Below are positions 15,640 to 24,561 of a stretch of 64,000 nt of DNA, in pieces. The stretch comes from Gammaproteobacteria bacterium (GTDB lineage Bacteria; Pseudomonadota; Gammaproteobacteria; Burkholderiales; Gallionellaceae): the NCBI GenBank assembly GCA_018820925.1, contig JAHJNJ010000035.1, positions 1-64,000 on the forward strand. The letters run 5' to 3'. Numbering within the stretch: the stretch's first letter is position 1; each line of letters starts with the position of its first letter. The notes beneath the pieces are model-generated. The model did not search any database. It was given only the letters and a program-made list of their open reading frames with translations, and was not told where the DNA came from. The translations under genes and the position numbers were made by a program.

Positions 15640-16144
15640 CGCTACCGGTCGCGCTTGCGCCGATCCACCACAGGAAGAACAGCACGCTCAGCACGATGAT
15701 CAGTGTCGGCGCGACAAAACCGTGCAGCAGGTCGAACCACTTGCGGTCGTGCTGGGCCGCGAAAAACAGGGAGACGATGCGGCCTTGATTGAGCGCATAA
15801 ACAATCAGCGTACCCAACGCTGCCCCCTTGAGTTTTTGCAGCCAGGGGGCATTAAAGGCGACGATGGCGGCCAGCAGCAGGAACACGGTTTCCGTGCCTT
15901 CGCAGCCGTTGAGTACCGACAGCGATCCATGCGGCGAAATGATGCGATTCCCTTTGGCCTGGGCACCTGCGTCAGGTGCGATCAGGTTGATGGCGGCGAC
16001 GCTGGGCTGCACCGTGGCAAGGTCGATGACCAGATGTTCGACCAGACTGCCCCGGCTCGCCGAGTAAGCGAATTGCAGCACGGAGAAGAGCAGCAGAAAA
16101 ACCAGGGCGAAGCGCAGTTCCCTGGCGCTCAGGAAAAATCCCAT
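15617..16144 (-). CDS. xrtH: exosortase H (IPTL-CTERM-specific)
   Basis: This polytopic membrane cysteine transpeptidase-like enzyme shows the exosortase triad in order: Cys in LNGCEGTETVFLLLAAI, Arg in NQGRIVSLFFA, and His in DLLHGFVAPTLIIVLS. Its short length (about 175 aa from ATG 16144; 201 aa from ATG 16222) separates it from XrtB and matches the compact XrtH type. Neither start has a clear ribosome-binding site; 16144 is chosen because it begins just before the first hydrophobic helix. It would cut IPTL-CTERM tails at the inner membrane; this window contains two such substrates (10296 and 51310). It is coupled to the downstream membrane protein. Confidence 0.85.
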   Translation of the reverse strand: MGFFLSARELRFALVFLLLFSVLQFAYSASRGSLVEHLVIDLATVQPSVAAINLIAPDAGAQAKGNRIISPHGSLSVLNGCEGTETVFLLLAAIVAFNAPWLQKLKGAALGTLIVYALNQGRIVSLFFAAQHDRKWFDLLHGFVAPTLIIVLSVLFFLWWIGASATGSDGQKSAA

Positions 16145-16359
16145 GAGTTGCTGCGGCCCGGATTTAGTCGAATTGTTCAAAGTAATGGCAACCTGTGCAT
16201 TTACAAAACCGGCCAACCGCATGTGATGAGCTTCAGTTGGAATTGACTGGAAATTCGATTATCACGGTTTGATGTTGCCGTTACATTGCAGAGAGAAGTC
16301 GAAGTGAGGTGTGAATCAGAACTTGAACGCGCTCCTCGATATTCAGACCGTAGCCCAAA

Positions 16360-16381
16360 CCCACCAGCTTTTGCTGGCGGG
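16360..16381 (-). terminator. probable terminator after the PEP-CTERM gene
   Basis: CCCGCCAGC-AAAA-GCTGGTGGG forms a 9-bp stem with one GU pair, followed by TTTGGG, 38 bp after the stop codon. The T-run is short, so termination may be partial. Confidence 0.55.
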
Positions 16382-16418
16382 GTCACTAATTAGACGAACC
16401 GAATCGGCGATATTTCGA

Positions 16419-17249
16419 TCAAACGCCGTTCCTGCGGCGCCGTGCCATCGCACCCATCATGCCCATACCTGCCAGCATCAAAGCGTAGATTTCAGGCTCG
16501 GGTACGGCGGACACGCTGAAGCTCAGGTTATCGATGGCGAGACCGTGGTCGTTGCCGACATCGTTGCGCTCAACCCAGCGAATCCACAGTGTGTCGCCCG
16601 CGCCCCAGGTGGTTGCAACAGTACCGCCCAACCCCAGCACGCTATTTGCGGGAGCGTTCCCGTCGAGCGCTGCAGCAGTCGCCGTTGCGACCGGTGATAT
16701 CCAGTTGAAACTTCCCGCGGGTGCCGTCCACGACGACACCGTTGCAAAGCTGCTTCCGTAGCCGTACTCAAGCACCATGGGTTGAGTGCTGGCATTTCCA
16801 CCGTTGCGCCATTGCTCGCCGTCAAAACCGACAGTGAAGTTGCTCAGCGCCGAGCCGCTGTTGTTTTGAAATGCAACCGCGATATACCCCGCGACAGCGC
16901 CGCTGGACGGTGAACCGAAATACGCACCGCCCGAGGCGACCCCACCCAGGGCGCGGTCTGTGCTATTGGTATTGCCAAAGCTGTAGAAATTGCCGGTATT
17001 GATGCTGCCGGTGCCGCTGTTATAGGTGGCGATATCGGCGCCGTTCGACGTAAACAATGACCAACCTTGCAGCGTTGAGTCGTTTGTCCAAAGGTTGGCC
17101 GTTCCAGTTGCAGCCAGGGAATCGAAGTCCTGTGTATAGGAAAACGCGCCGCCTGAAGGCACGCTCACAGAGGCATTTGCCTGGGTGGGTACTGCGATGA
17201 TGCCAATAACCGCTGCGGCGGCAGAAAGTGCAAATAAATTCCTGAACAT
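16419..17249 (-). CDS. PEP-CTERM sorting domain-containing protein
   Basis: The start is the ATG at 17247-17249 with a strong AGGAGG ribosome-binding site, giving 276 aa; the ORF track start adds a spurious N-terminus. It has a signal peptide (LFALSAAAAVIGIIAVPTQANA), a body with the look of a jelly-roll adhesin-like domain (YTQDFDSLAATGTANLWTNDSTLQGWS ... GDTLWIRWVERNDVGNDHGLAIDNLSF), and a canonical tail: VPEPEIYALMLAGMGMMGAMARRRR. The DHGLAIDNLSF ending is frequent in PEP-CTERM proteins of this type. It has a 7-2-7 palindrome 156 bp upstream and a terminator behind, so it is monocistronic. XrtB is the likely sortase. Function at the surface is unknown. Confidence 0.9.
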   Translation of the reverse strand: MFRNLFALSAAAAVIGIIAVPTQANASVSVPSGGAFSYTQDFDSLAATGTANLWTNDSTLQGWSLFTSNGADIATYNSGTGSINTGNFYSFGNTNSTDRALGGVASGGAYFGSPSSGAVAGYIAVAFQNNSGSALSNFTVGFDGEQWRNGGNASTQPMVLEYGYGSSFATVSSWTAPAGSFNWISPVATATAAALDGNAPANSVLGLGGTVATTWGAGDTLWIRWVERNDVGNDHGLAIDNLSFSVSAVPEPEIYALMLAGMGMMGAMARRRRNGV

Positions 17250-17404
17250 GTTATTCCTCCTTAATTCAGCCGTAGACCGGCAGAGTCCATAAGCGCCGTT
17301 ACATTTCATGCGACGCCATCCTTGTTTCGCACATGAAGCCATTGTTCATATGTTCATGATTGGTGAGCGTAATGAATGTTGGTGACAACGTTATGAAGTC
17401 TTAT

Positions 17405-17420
17405 TAGTCCGAATGGACTA
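17405..17420. promoter_or_regulatory. 7-2-7 palindrome (site D)
   Basis: TAGTCCGAATGGACTA lies between the divergent PEP-CTERM gene (minus) and the priming glycosyltransferase (plus). Toward the PEP-CTERM gene AATCAT starts 44 nt downstream, a poorer -10 than at the other sites. No matching hexamer was seen in the plus direction. The gap 17250-17773 otherwise shows no recognisable element. Confidence 0.65.
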
Positions 17421-17773
17421 ACTGTGGGGCCGCGATCTGCAGCCGGCCTGCTCGCGAACGGATGGAATGAAGGGAATTCAATTGACAGGGGCTCGCATCC
17501 CGTTGTCGCGTGCGGCAACGATGTTGCTCATGACTCGCACGAGATGGATCGCACCGCTCCCCGCTTGATTCCTGCACCTCTTTTCATTTCGCATGGGGCG
17601 GCTCCACAAAAACGTAACAATCTTGATGGATGATAGCGCTCCCCATCTGGGGGGAATTTAATGTTGCAGCGCTTGAGTTCAGGTGGCACCTGAATGAGCA
17701 GGCGCCGGCAGCATCGGTTTTTCACTTGGGAATTCAAAACAATTTCGGTACCGGAAATGTTCAACTGGCCATC

Positions 17774-19186
17774 ATGACTACCCAAACCAAAGCGCCTCCA
17801 TCCTTTCGCCATCACACTTCCATCACGTTAGACCGCTCAAGTATCCTGAGCCTGATCGGGGCTTTCGTCGATCCATTGACGGTCATCTTTTCGCTCTATC
17901 TTCTGGTGATGATCAAGGAATCGGAACTGACCCCGCCCTATTTGATTCTTTCATTGCTGATGTTTGCCATCAGTTTCCCCGGCGATGCGCAATTGAATTT
18001 GCCGATGTTGCGCAAAATCAGCCACATCTATTTTGACTGGGCAGTCAAAGTCATCTTGTTGGGCTTCTTCGGTTATGCCAGCCGTTATCTCGACTATTTC
18101 GATTCCGGCATTCTCATTACCTGGCTTTGGCTGGCACCGACCAGCCAGGTGGCTGTGCATATGCTGGTACGCCGGGTCGCGCCTTCTATCCTGAAACTGC
18201 AAGGGGAAACCAAATATGCGGTTGTCGTGGGCGTCAACGAACAGAGCATGGAGTTGTCGTCGCGGTTAAGAGACGATCCTTATTCGAACATCAAGATCCT
18301 CGGATTTTTTGACGACCGCGTCGCAAGCCGCCTGAAGCATCCTTATGAACGCGCGCTGCTCGGCAAACTCGGCGAGCTGCCCCGCTTTGTCAACGAAAAC
18401 AAGGTGCCGCTGATATACCTTTCCTTGCCGATGTCCACTCAGCCGCGCATCATGGCGCTGCTGGACGGATTGCGCGACACGACCGCATCGATCTATTTCG
18501 TACCGGATATTTTTGTCACCGATCTCATTCAGGGCAGGCTCAGTACCGTGTCCGGTTTGCCGGTTGTGGCCGTGTGCGAATCTCCTTTTACCGGCTTCAG
18601 CGGTGTCATCAAGCGCTTGAGCGACATTGTGCTGTCGGCGCTGATTCTTGTGCTGATTGCGCCGCTACTGTTAATTATTGCCATCGGCATCAAACTCAGT
18701 TCGCCGGGTCCCGTCATTTTCAAGCAGCGGCGCTACGGCCTGGACGGCCACGAAATCATCGTTTACAAGTTCCGCTCGATGACCGTTACCGAGGATGGGC
18801 CCCATATTCCGCAGGCGCAAAAGAATGACAGACGCATCACTCCGCTTGGCGCATTCCTGCGCAAGACTTCCCTGGATGAACTGCCGCAGTTCATCAATGT
18901 GTTGGAAGGAAAGATGAGTGTCGTCGGCCCGCGTCCGCACGCGGTGGCGCATAACGAGCAGTACCGCAAGCTGATCGACGGTTATATGGTGCGCCACAAG
19001 GTCAAGCCCGGCATCACCGGATGGGCCCAGGTCAACGGCTACCGGGGCGAAACGGAAGTGCTCGACAAGATGAAAAAGCGCATCGATTTCGACCTGGACT
19101 ATCTGCGTAACTGGTCCCTGCGGCTCGACCTCTACATCGTTCTCAAAACGGTTCAAGTGCTGGTCAAGGACCGGCATGCTTATTAG
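17774..19186 (+). CDS. undecaprenyl-phosphate sugar phosphotransferase (priming glycosyltransferase)
   Basis: This membrane enzyme of about 470 aa transfers a sugar-1-phosphate (usually glucose) to undecaprenyl phosphate, the first step of EPS repeat assembly. The N-terminal half has four to five hydrophobic helices ([36 protein letters not shown]) and a CoA-binding-like fold ([18 protein letters not shown]). The C-terminal bacterial sugar transferase domain shows [51 protein letters not shown] and [17 protein letters not shown]. The ATG at 17774 is preferred over the upstream ORF start because the helices begin soon after it; the ribosome-binding site is weak. It is followed after 55 bp by manC on the same strand and probably serves the EPS locus at 26-49 kb. 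Confidence 0.88.
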   Translation: MTTQTKAPPSFRHHTSITLDRSSILSLIGAFVDPLTVIFSLYLLVMIKESELTPPYLILSLLMFAISFPGDAQLNLPMLRKISHIYFDWAVKVILLGFFGYASRYLDYFDSGILITWLWLAPTSQVAVHMLVRRVAPSILKLQGETKYAVVVGVNEQSMELSSRLRDDPYSNIKILGFFDDRVASRLKHPYERALLGKLGELPRFVNENKVPLIYLSLPMSTQPRIMALLDGLRDTTASIYFVPDIFVTDLIQGRLSTVSGLPVVAVCESPFTGFSGVIKRLSDIVLSALILVLIAPLLLIIAIGIKLSSPGPVIFKQRRYGLDGHEIIVYKFRSMTVTEDGPHIPQAQKNDRRITPLGAFLRKTSLDELPQFINVLEGKMSVVGPRPHAVAHNEQYRKLIDGYMVRHKVKPGITGWAQVNGYRGETEVLDKMKKRIDFDLDYLRNWSLRLDLYIVLKTVQVLVKDRHAY

Positions 19187-19241
19187 CAGTTGCCCCCGGA
19201 CAACTCCGATCCACTTACGCCCAATGTCAGAAAGATAAATC

Positions 19242-20711
19242 ATGCATCTGCTACCAGTGATTCTCAGCGGCGGTTCCGGCACTCGCCTGTGGCCTTTGTC
19301 ACGCGAGGAATATCCCAAGCAATTGTTGGCATTGTGCGGCGACACCACGATGCTCCAGTCCACTGCACTACGCCTGGACGATTCCATCGATTGGCCGGAC
19401 ATCAAGATAGAGCAGCCGTTGCTGATCTGCAACGAAGCCTCGCGCTTTATTTCTCTGGAACAGTTGCGTCAAGTCGAGGTGCAACCGCAGGGCATCATTC
19501 TCGAACCCGTCGGCCGCAATACCGCACCGGCATTGACCCTGGCTGCGCTGTATGCGCTGGGCAAAGCGGATGATCCTGTTCTCGTTGTCATGCCCGCCGA
19601 CCATGTCATTGCCCAATTGGATGTTTTCCGTCACGCGGTGAAATCGGCGCTGGCAACAGCACAACAGGGCAAGGTGGTCACTTTCGGCATCGTTCCCGAT
19701 GCGCCTGAAACCGGTTACGGCTATATCCGAACCGCAGAACAATTGTCCGACGGTCTGTTCTCGATCGCCGAGTTCGTCGAAAAACCCGACCTGTATCGCG
19801 CCGAGCGCTATCTGGCCAGCGGCGAGTACTACTGGAACAGCGGCATCTTTATGGTCAAGGCTTCGACCTGGATTGAGCTTATCGGGCAGTTCAGTCCCGG
19901 CATTCTGATGTCCTGCCAGCAGTCGTTCGCTGCAGCCACTTGCGATCAACGATTCTTGTGCATTCCCCGCGAGTCGTTTGCGCAGTGTCCTTCCGACTCC
20001 ATCGACTACGCCGTCATGGAGAAACTCACCCGTGCAAGCGGCAGTGAATCGCGCGCCATCGTGATCCCGCTGGATGCCGGATGGTCGGATGTGGGTGCGT
20101 GGAGTGCGTTACTTGATATCGGCAAAAAGGATGCAAACGGCAATTCGCTCAGCGAGAACGTCGTCGCAGTCAAGAGCAACAACAGCCTGGTCATGTCGAA
20201 AAGCAGGCTGGTGGCATGTGTCGGTCTGGACAACATGATCGTCGTCGAAACACCCGACGCGGTACTCGTCGCCAGCCGCGAACATATCGATCATATGAAG
20301 GACATGGTGTCTTCCCTTAAAGCTTCCGGACGCTCCGAGCCTGTCGCCCACCGCAAGGTGCATCGTCCCTGGGGGAACTACGACAGCATCGATAGCGGTG
20401 TGCGTTTCCAGGTGAAACGCATCGTCGTCAAACCCGGTGCCAGCCTGTCCATGCAAATGCATTATCACCGCGCCGAACACTGGATCGTGGTCACCGGCAC
20501 CGCGCAGGTGACGCGCGGGGATGAGGTATTGATCCTGGCGGAAAACCAGTCGACTTATATCCCGCTGGGAACGCCGCACCGCCTGAAGAATCCCGGTATA
20601 GTGCCGCTGGAAATCATCGAGGTGCAGTCGGGCGCCTATCTGGGCGAGGACGATATCGTGCGTTTTCAGGATCATTACGGGCGCGAGGTCATTGAAACGA
20701 TCCAGCCCTGA
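19242..20711 (+). CDS. manC: mannose-1-phosphate guanylyltransferase/mannose-6-phosphate isomerase
   Basis: This 489-aa bifunctional enzyme makes GDP-mannose. The N-terminal nucleotidyltransferase domain has the signature SGGSGTRLWPLSREEYPKQLL, then EPVGRNTAPALTLAAL and the conserved FVEKPD and NSGIFMV. The C-terminal type II isomerase cupin has VHRPWGNYDSID and VVKPGASLSMQMHYHRAEHWIVVTGTA. Length matches the family. It follows the priming enzyme on the same strand. Its product is the substrate for Gmd and Fcl at 39-43 kb, so it connects this part of the window to the EPS locus. Confidence 0.95.
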   Translation: MHLLPVILSGGSGTRLWPLSREEYPKQLLALCGDTTMLQSTALRLDDSIDWPDIKIEQPLLICNEASRFISLEQLRQVEVQPQGIILEPVGRNTAPALTLAALYALGKADDPVLVVMPADHVIAQLDVFRHAVKSALATAQQGKVVTFGIVPDAPETGYGYIRTAEQLSDGLFSIAEFVEKPDLYRAERYLASGEYYWNSGIFMVKASTWIELIGQFSPGILMSCQQSFAAATCDQRFLCIPRESFAQCPSDSIDYAVMEKLTRASGSESRAIVIPLDAGWSDVGAWSALLDIGKKDANGNSLSENVVAVKSNNSLVMSKSRLVACVGLDNMIVVETPDAVLVASREHIDHMKDMVSSLKASGRSEPVAHRKVHRPWGNYDSIDSGVRFQVKRIVVKPGASLSMQMHYHRAEHWIVVTGTAQVTRGDEVLILAENQSTYIPLGTPHRLKNPGIVPLEIIEVQSGAYLGEDDIVRFQDHYGREVIETIQP

Positions 20712-20817
20712 AACGGCCCGGCGACAGTCGATATCCGCTGCAACTCATTCAAGGTGCCGCAAATTGCCATTCAATGAACCCGAAGCTGTTCCAGTGACCG
20801 CATCGCTCCTGTCGCGC

Positions 20818-21180
20818 ATGCGGTCGACGGGCGACAGCCACCTTTTTCGCCTCGCCTGCCTCGGCTGCGCGTTATTCCTCATCACCGGCCTGTTCTGGAT
20901 CGGCTCCAAGCCGGTCGCGGTGGGGTTGTTCCACCCGCCGCTGGACAAGGTCGCCCACTTCGCCACCTTTGGCATGATCGCCTGCATGTTGTGGTTTTCC
21001 ATTCTGCGCGGACGGCCCTGGCTGCTTATTGCGGCCGTGACCCTGGTGGGCGCGGCGGATGAGATACACCAGCAGCTCCTGCCGGGCCGCACTGCCGGAC
21101 TGGATGATCTGGCTGTGGATGTGCTGGCTGCAGCGGTGATCGCTTCCTTGCTCGAATATGCGCGGCGGCGAAACAGGTGA
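20818..21180 (+). CDS. VanZ-like family membrane protein
   Basis: This small integral membrane protein has four hydrophobic segments (FRLACLGCALFLITGLFWIG, VAHFATFGMIACMLWFSIL, PWLLIAAVTLVGAADEIHQQLLPGR, DLAVDVLAAAVIASLLEYA). It carries the VanZ-like signatures DKVAHFATFG and GAADEIHQQLLPGRTAGLDDLAVDVLAA. The start is uncertain: ATG 20818 (120 aa), GTG 20794, or the TTG at 20692 that overlaps manC. VanZ-like proteins are frequent near exopolysaccharide and exosortase genes, but their role there is not known. It is probably the last gene of the priming-enzyme/manC transcript. Confidence 0.78.
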   Translation: MRSTGDSHLFRLACLGCALFLITGLFWIGSKPVAVGLFHPPLDKVAHFATFGMIACMLWFSILRGRPWLLIAAVTLVGAADEIHQQLLPGRTAGLDDLAVDVLAAAVIASLLEYARRRNR

Positions 21181-21307
21181 TGCCTGAATCCGGGCAGACG
21201 ATGCAGGAGCGCATCTTGCCGGGCGATATTTGGAATGAAATCTCCCGGTGAACCGGGAAGCGCAACTTCTCGGCGGCACCCTCGAAGCGGGTTAGCGGTG
21301 GCAGGAC

Positions 21308-21376
21308 GCAATAAGCGTAGCGCATTGCGCCGTATGGGACATTCAGACATCCGGTGCAATGCGCTACGCTTATTGC
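21308..21376. repeat. GCAATAAGCGTAGCGCATTGC inverted repeat
   Basis: Two perfect 21-nt arms (21308-21328 and 21356-21376) enclose 27 nt and can form a long hairpin. It lies between the convergent VanZ-like and nucleotidyltransferase genes. This is a dispersed-repeat type and may double as a bidirectional transcription stop. Confidence 0.8.
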
Positions 21377-21439
21377 ACCCTACGAGTTCTGCTGAAGATA
21401 TGTGTAGTGAATTACGGAAAGATCAATAATCAGACTTTT

Positions 21440-22555
21440 TCACCGCCCGCGCGCATCGCCCCAGCGCAGTTGCGTCCGGTCATCTCCAAGATAATAAGTC
21501 TCTCCGCTACGGTGCTCGACGCAATAACTCGGCGAAACGATGCATTCCTCGAACGTCATGCCGGGACTGATGCGCGTGTATTCCAGCAGCACGCTGCGGA
21601 TGACGCGCGCGTTCTTGCAGATGTGCGAACCGCGCGCGATCCAGGCCGGGCCGGCTATCTCGGCGCCCGCCTCGATACATACGCCGGAGTCTATATATAC
21701 GGGCCCCTTGATCTTGACGTGATCCCAGTCGATGCGCGTGTTGATACCCACCCAGATGCCGGGCTTGATTTCCTTGCCGGGCATCTGCATTTGCGCGATT
21801 TCGCCGTTCAGCACGCGCTGCGATACCACCCAGTAGTCATGCACATGGCCGATGTCGATCCAGTTGAAGAAGCGTTTTTGCGCATAGAACGGCATGCCTT
21901 TTTCCGCGAGCATGGGGAATAGCTGGCTGCCGATGTCGAACACCATGCCCGGCGGAATGAGGTTGATCACCTCGGGTTCGAATATATAGATGCCGGTACT
22001 GGCAAAATTGGAACGCGCCTCTTCCGGTTTGGGCTTTTCCTGGAATGCGATGATGCGGCCGTCCTTGTCGGTCTCGACCACGCCGTAGTTGCCGACTTCC
22101 TCATTCGGCACTTCCAGCGTAATGACGCTGGCCATTGCCTTCTTGGCTTTATGTTCCTGTACCGCAGACCCGATATCGAGATCGATCAGCGCATCGCCGC
22201 AGAGCACGATGGTGGTGGTATCGAAGAAGCCGCCGAAATCCTGGATCTTGCGCATGCCGCCGGCGGAGCCCATCGCTTTCGGGGTGATCTCGCCGTATTC
22301 GTACTTGCCTTCGAACGAGTAGCCGATGTCCACGCCCCAGCGACTGCCGTTGCCGAAATAGTTTTCAATTTTGTAGTGTTTGTAAGCGACGTTGACCATG
22401 ATCTCGTCGACGCCGTAGCGCGCCAGGTGCTCGATCAGGTATTCCATCACCGGCTTGCCGAGGATGGGGATCATGGGTTTGGGGAGATTTTGCGTGAGCG
22501 GTCTTACGCGAGTGCCTTGCCCGGCGGCAAGGATCATACCTTTGATTTTCTGCAT
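21440..22555 (-). CDS. sugar-1-phosphate nucleotidyltransferase (NDP-sugar pyrophosphorylase)
   Basis: This 371-aa protein opens with the nucleotidyltransferase signature MILAAGQGTRVRPLTQNLPKPMIPILGKPVMEYLI and has GDALIDLD, EKP (IAFQEKPKPEE) and a C-terminal left-handed beta-helix region (KIKGPVYIDSGVCIEAGAEIAGPAWIARG). This two-domain layout is that of mannose-1-phosphate guanylyl- or glucose-1-phosphate nucleotidyltransferases; exact sugar and base cannot be read from the sequence. It probably supplies an activated sugar for EPS. It stands alone, convergent with vanZ and divergent from the PEP-CTERM gene at 22796. Confidence 0.85.
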   Translation of the reverse strand: MQKIKGMILAAGQGTRVRPLTQNLPKPMIPILGKPVMEYLIEHLARYGVDEIMVNVAYKHYKIENYFGNGSRWGVDIGYSFEGKYEYGEITPKAMGSAGGMRKIQDFGGFFDTTTIVLCGDALIDLDIGSAVQEHKAKKAMASVITLEVPNEEVGNYGVVETDKDGRIIAFQEKPKPEEARSNFASTGIYIFEPEVINLIPPGMVFDIGSQLFPMLAEKGMPFYAQKRFFNWIDIGHVHDYWVVSQRVLNGEIAQMQMPGKEIKPGIWVGINTRIDWDHVKIKGPVYIDSGVCIEAGAEIAGPAWIARGSHICKNARVIRSVLLEYTRISPGMTFEECIVSPSYCVEHRSGETYYLGDDRTQLRWGDARGR

Positions 22556-22650
22556 ATTGTTTCTGTCATCGTAGCCGAGAGGCTGGATTCTACACGGAAC
22601 GATTTTCAGTTTTGTTGCACGGACGTAATGTGACAGATTTTTTCGCGCAC

Positions 22651-22717
22651 TAGTCCGAACGGCTCATGCCGCACCTGAATTTGAACGTACATTCGCAATA
22701 TTCTTGACGGATAGTAT
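22651..22717 (+). promoter_or_regulatory. hybrid 7-2-7 palindrome (site E) with -10-like sequence
   Basis: TAGTCCGAACGGCTCA joins one TAGTCCG and one TGAGCCG half-site. GATAGTAT follows, with GATAGT starting at +44 and TAGTAT at +46 after the palindrome. The PEP-CTERM start is 130 bp downstream of the site. Confidence 0.65.
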
Positions 22718-22795
22718 CCGCCCCTCACTATTCATGGCGACAGGTGTTTGTTTTAATTAATGCTCCCGCCACTCATTTCTTCCGGAGATTTCCTT

Positions 22796-23362
22796 ATGAA
22801 AATTTGTACACTGCAACACTATGCAAAAAGCGCGGTTGCAACGGCCTTAACGATTGGCCTGGGTCTTGCCGGCATCAATGCTTCTGCCGCCACTTCCGTA
22901 CTGGACGCTTCCCTGACATTCAATAATCAGGGACTCGCCACTTTCAGCCAAAACATTGCCCCGGGCTATTCTGATTTCAACGCCCAATTTACTTTCACCA
23001 CGAATGCCAGCACGGGCGGCGCCACATCCATTTCCAGTTTTAACGGTAGTTATTTTTCCACCGGATTCACTTCTTTCAACCTGATCGATGTCACAAATGG
23101 CAACACAGTCGTTGCCGCAGGCTCGGTCGGCTCTAGCTTTGTCAGCCAGTTGGGATTTTCGGGCCTCAACTCAAACACGACCTATGGCTTGAGCCTCATT
23201 GGCACGGTAACGAATCCTGACACCGGGGGATTCTTTGTCGGAACCGTCGCTGTGAACCCTGTGCCGGAGCCAAGTGAATATTTGCTGATGCTGTGCGGTC
23301 TCGCTCTGCTTGGCTTCCTTGCAACGAAGCGCAAGCAAGAGCGCGAATTTGCCGCATTCTGA
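22796..23362 (+). CDS. PEP-CTERM sorting domain-containing protein
   Basis: The start is the ATG at 22796, with GGAG 8 nt upstream, giving 188 aa. It has a signal peptide (AVATALTIGLGLAGINASAA), a short beta-rich body (LTFNNQGLATFSQNIAPGYSDFNAQFTFTTNAS) of about 135 residues, and a tail VPEPSEYLLMLCGLALLGFLATKRKQ. The fold resembles the short FxDxF-like PEP-CTERM proteins, but this was not checked. It is monocistronic and sits between the divergent nucleotidyltransferase gene and the convergent galE, with palindrome site E in front. Confidence 0.9.
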   Translation: MKICTLQHYAKSAVATALTIGLGLAGINASAATSVLDASLTFNNQGLATFSQNIAPGYSDFNAQFTFTTNASTGGATSISSFNGSYFSTGFTSFNLIDVTNGNTVVAAGSVGSSFVSQLGFSGLNSNTTYGLSLIGTVTNPDTGGFFVGTVAVNPVPEPSEYLLMLCGLALLGFLATKRKQEREFAAF

Positions 23363-23411
23363 TGTTAAGTGGGATTGGCGCGTATCTGGTGCCTGCCCCG
23401 CACAGCGCCTC

Positions 23412-24425
23412 TCATGGTTCGGCATACCCATTGGGGTTCATTGATTGCCAATGCCATGCATCACGGCACATCGTCTCCAGATCGCGCTCTGCTTGCCATC
23501 CCATTAACCGGGACGCGCGCCCCGAATCGGCATAGCATGATGCGATATCTCCGGGCCGCCGTTCGGCAACACGAAACGGGACAGAGCGATCACTCGCCTT
23601 CTCGAAGGCTTGTATAACTTCCAGCACGCTATAGCCGCGCCCGGTGCCGAGATTGACTGTCAGCGTTGTTTTTTGTTTGTCCAGCGCTTCCAATGCGGCC
23701 AGATGACCCGCCGCCAGATCCACCACATGGATGTAGTCCCTCACCCCGGTACCGTCACGGGTGGGGTAGTCGTTGCCGAACACCAACAATTCCTCGCGCC
23801 TGCCCACTGCCACCTGGCTCACGAAAGGCATCAGGTTATTCGGAATGCCGTTCGGGTCTTCGCCGATCAGGCCGCTTTCATGCGCGCCAACCGGATTGAA
23901 ATAGCGAAGCAACGCGATGCGCCAGGACGGATCGCACTGCGCCAAATCGCGCAGGATGTCCTCAACCATCAATTTGGTGCGCCCGTACGGATTCGTCGCA
24001 TCCAGCGGAAAGTCTTCCCGTATCGGCACCGCATGCGGATCGCCGTAGACGGTAGCGGACGAGCTGAAGACCAGACGCTTCACACCAAATTCGACCATCG
24101 TTTCAAACAGGGCAATGCTGCCGCTGACATTGTTGTAATAATATTGCAGCGGTTTCAATACCGATTCGCCCACTGCCTTGAGTCCTGCAAAATGAATCAC
24201 TGCTTTTATGGGGTAGGTAAGAAATATTTCCCGCAACGCATCCCGGTCGTTCACATCCGCAACGTAATACGCAAACGACTTACCGGTAATTCTTACCACG
24301 CGCTGCAATGCTTCAACCCTGCTATTGCTGAGATTGTCGATCACCACCACCCTGTGTCCCGCCTTAAGCAGTTCAACACAAGTGTGTGTACCCAAATAGC
24401 CTGCCCCGCCGGTAACTAAAATCAT
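23412..24425 (-). CDS. galE: UDP-glucose 4-epimerase
   Basis: This 337-aa short-chain dehydrogenase-type epimerase interconverts UDP-glucose and UDP-galactose. It starts at the ATG 24423-24425 directly at the NAD-binding motif (MILVTGGAGYLGTHTCVELL); the ORF track N-terminal extension is unlikely. The catalytic YxxxK appears in NPYGRTKLMVED and the preceding Ser in FSSSATVYG. ALRYFNPVGAH and GTGVRDYIHVVDLA are typical of GalE. It lies downstream of the PEP-CTERM/WecG gene on the same strand (136-bp gap), so it may be co-transcribed with it and provide galactose units. Confidence 0.93.
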   Translation of the reverse strand: MILVTGGAGYLGTHTCVELLKAGHRVVVIDNLSNSRVEALQRVVRITGKSFAYYVADVNDRDALREIFLTYPIKAVIHFAGLKAVGESVLKPLQYYYNNVSGSIALFETMVEFGVKRLVFSSSATVYGDPHAVPIREDFPLDATNPYGRTKLMVEDILRDLAQCDPSWRIALLRYFNPVGAHESGLIGEDPNGIPNNLMPFVSQVAVGRREELLVFGNDYPTRDGTGVRDYIHVVDLAAGHLAALEALDKQKTTLTVNLGTGRGYSVLEVIQAFEKASDRSVPFRVAERRPGDIASCYADSGRASRLMGWQAERDLETMCRDAWHWQSMNPNGYAEP

Positions 24426-24561
24426 TTCACGATTCCGAATCCAAATATTCTTCCTGATTAGCCGCAAAACTCAGCCCCCTCCCCCCACAAATGGAGAGAG
24501 GCGTACTACGGCAAGTTTCAACCTGCCAGGATTTATGGCTGATCAGGAAATCTTCCCCACC

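Noticed and set aside
22667-22795. Sigma-54 (-24/-12) promoters at the PEP-CTERM genes
   Set aside because: PEP-CTERM genes in Zoogloea are linked to RpoN/PrsR, so I searched by eye for GG-N10-GC at several of these genes. Only matches with wrong spacing were found, whereas the -10-like hexamers recur at fixed distance.
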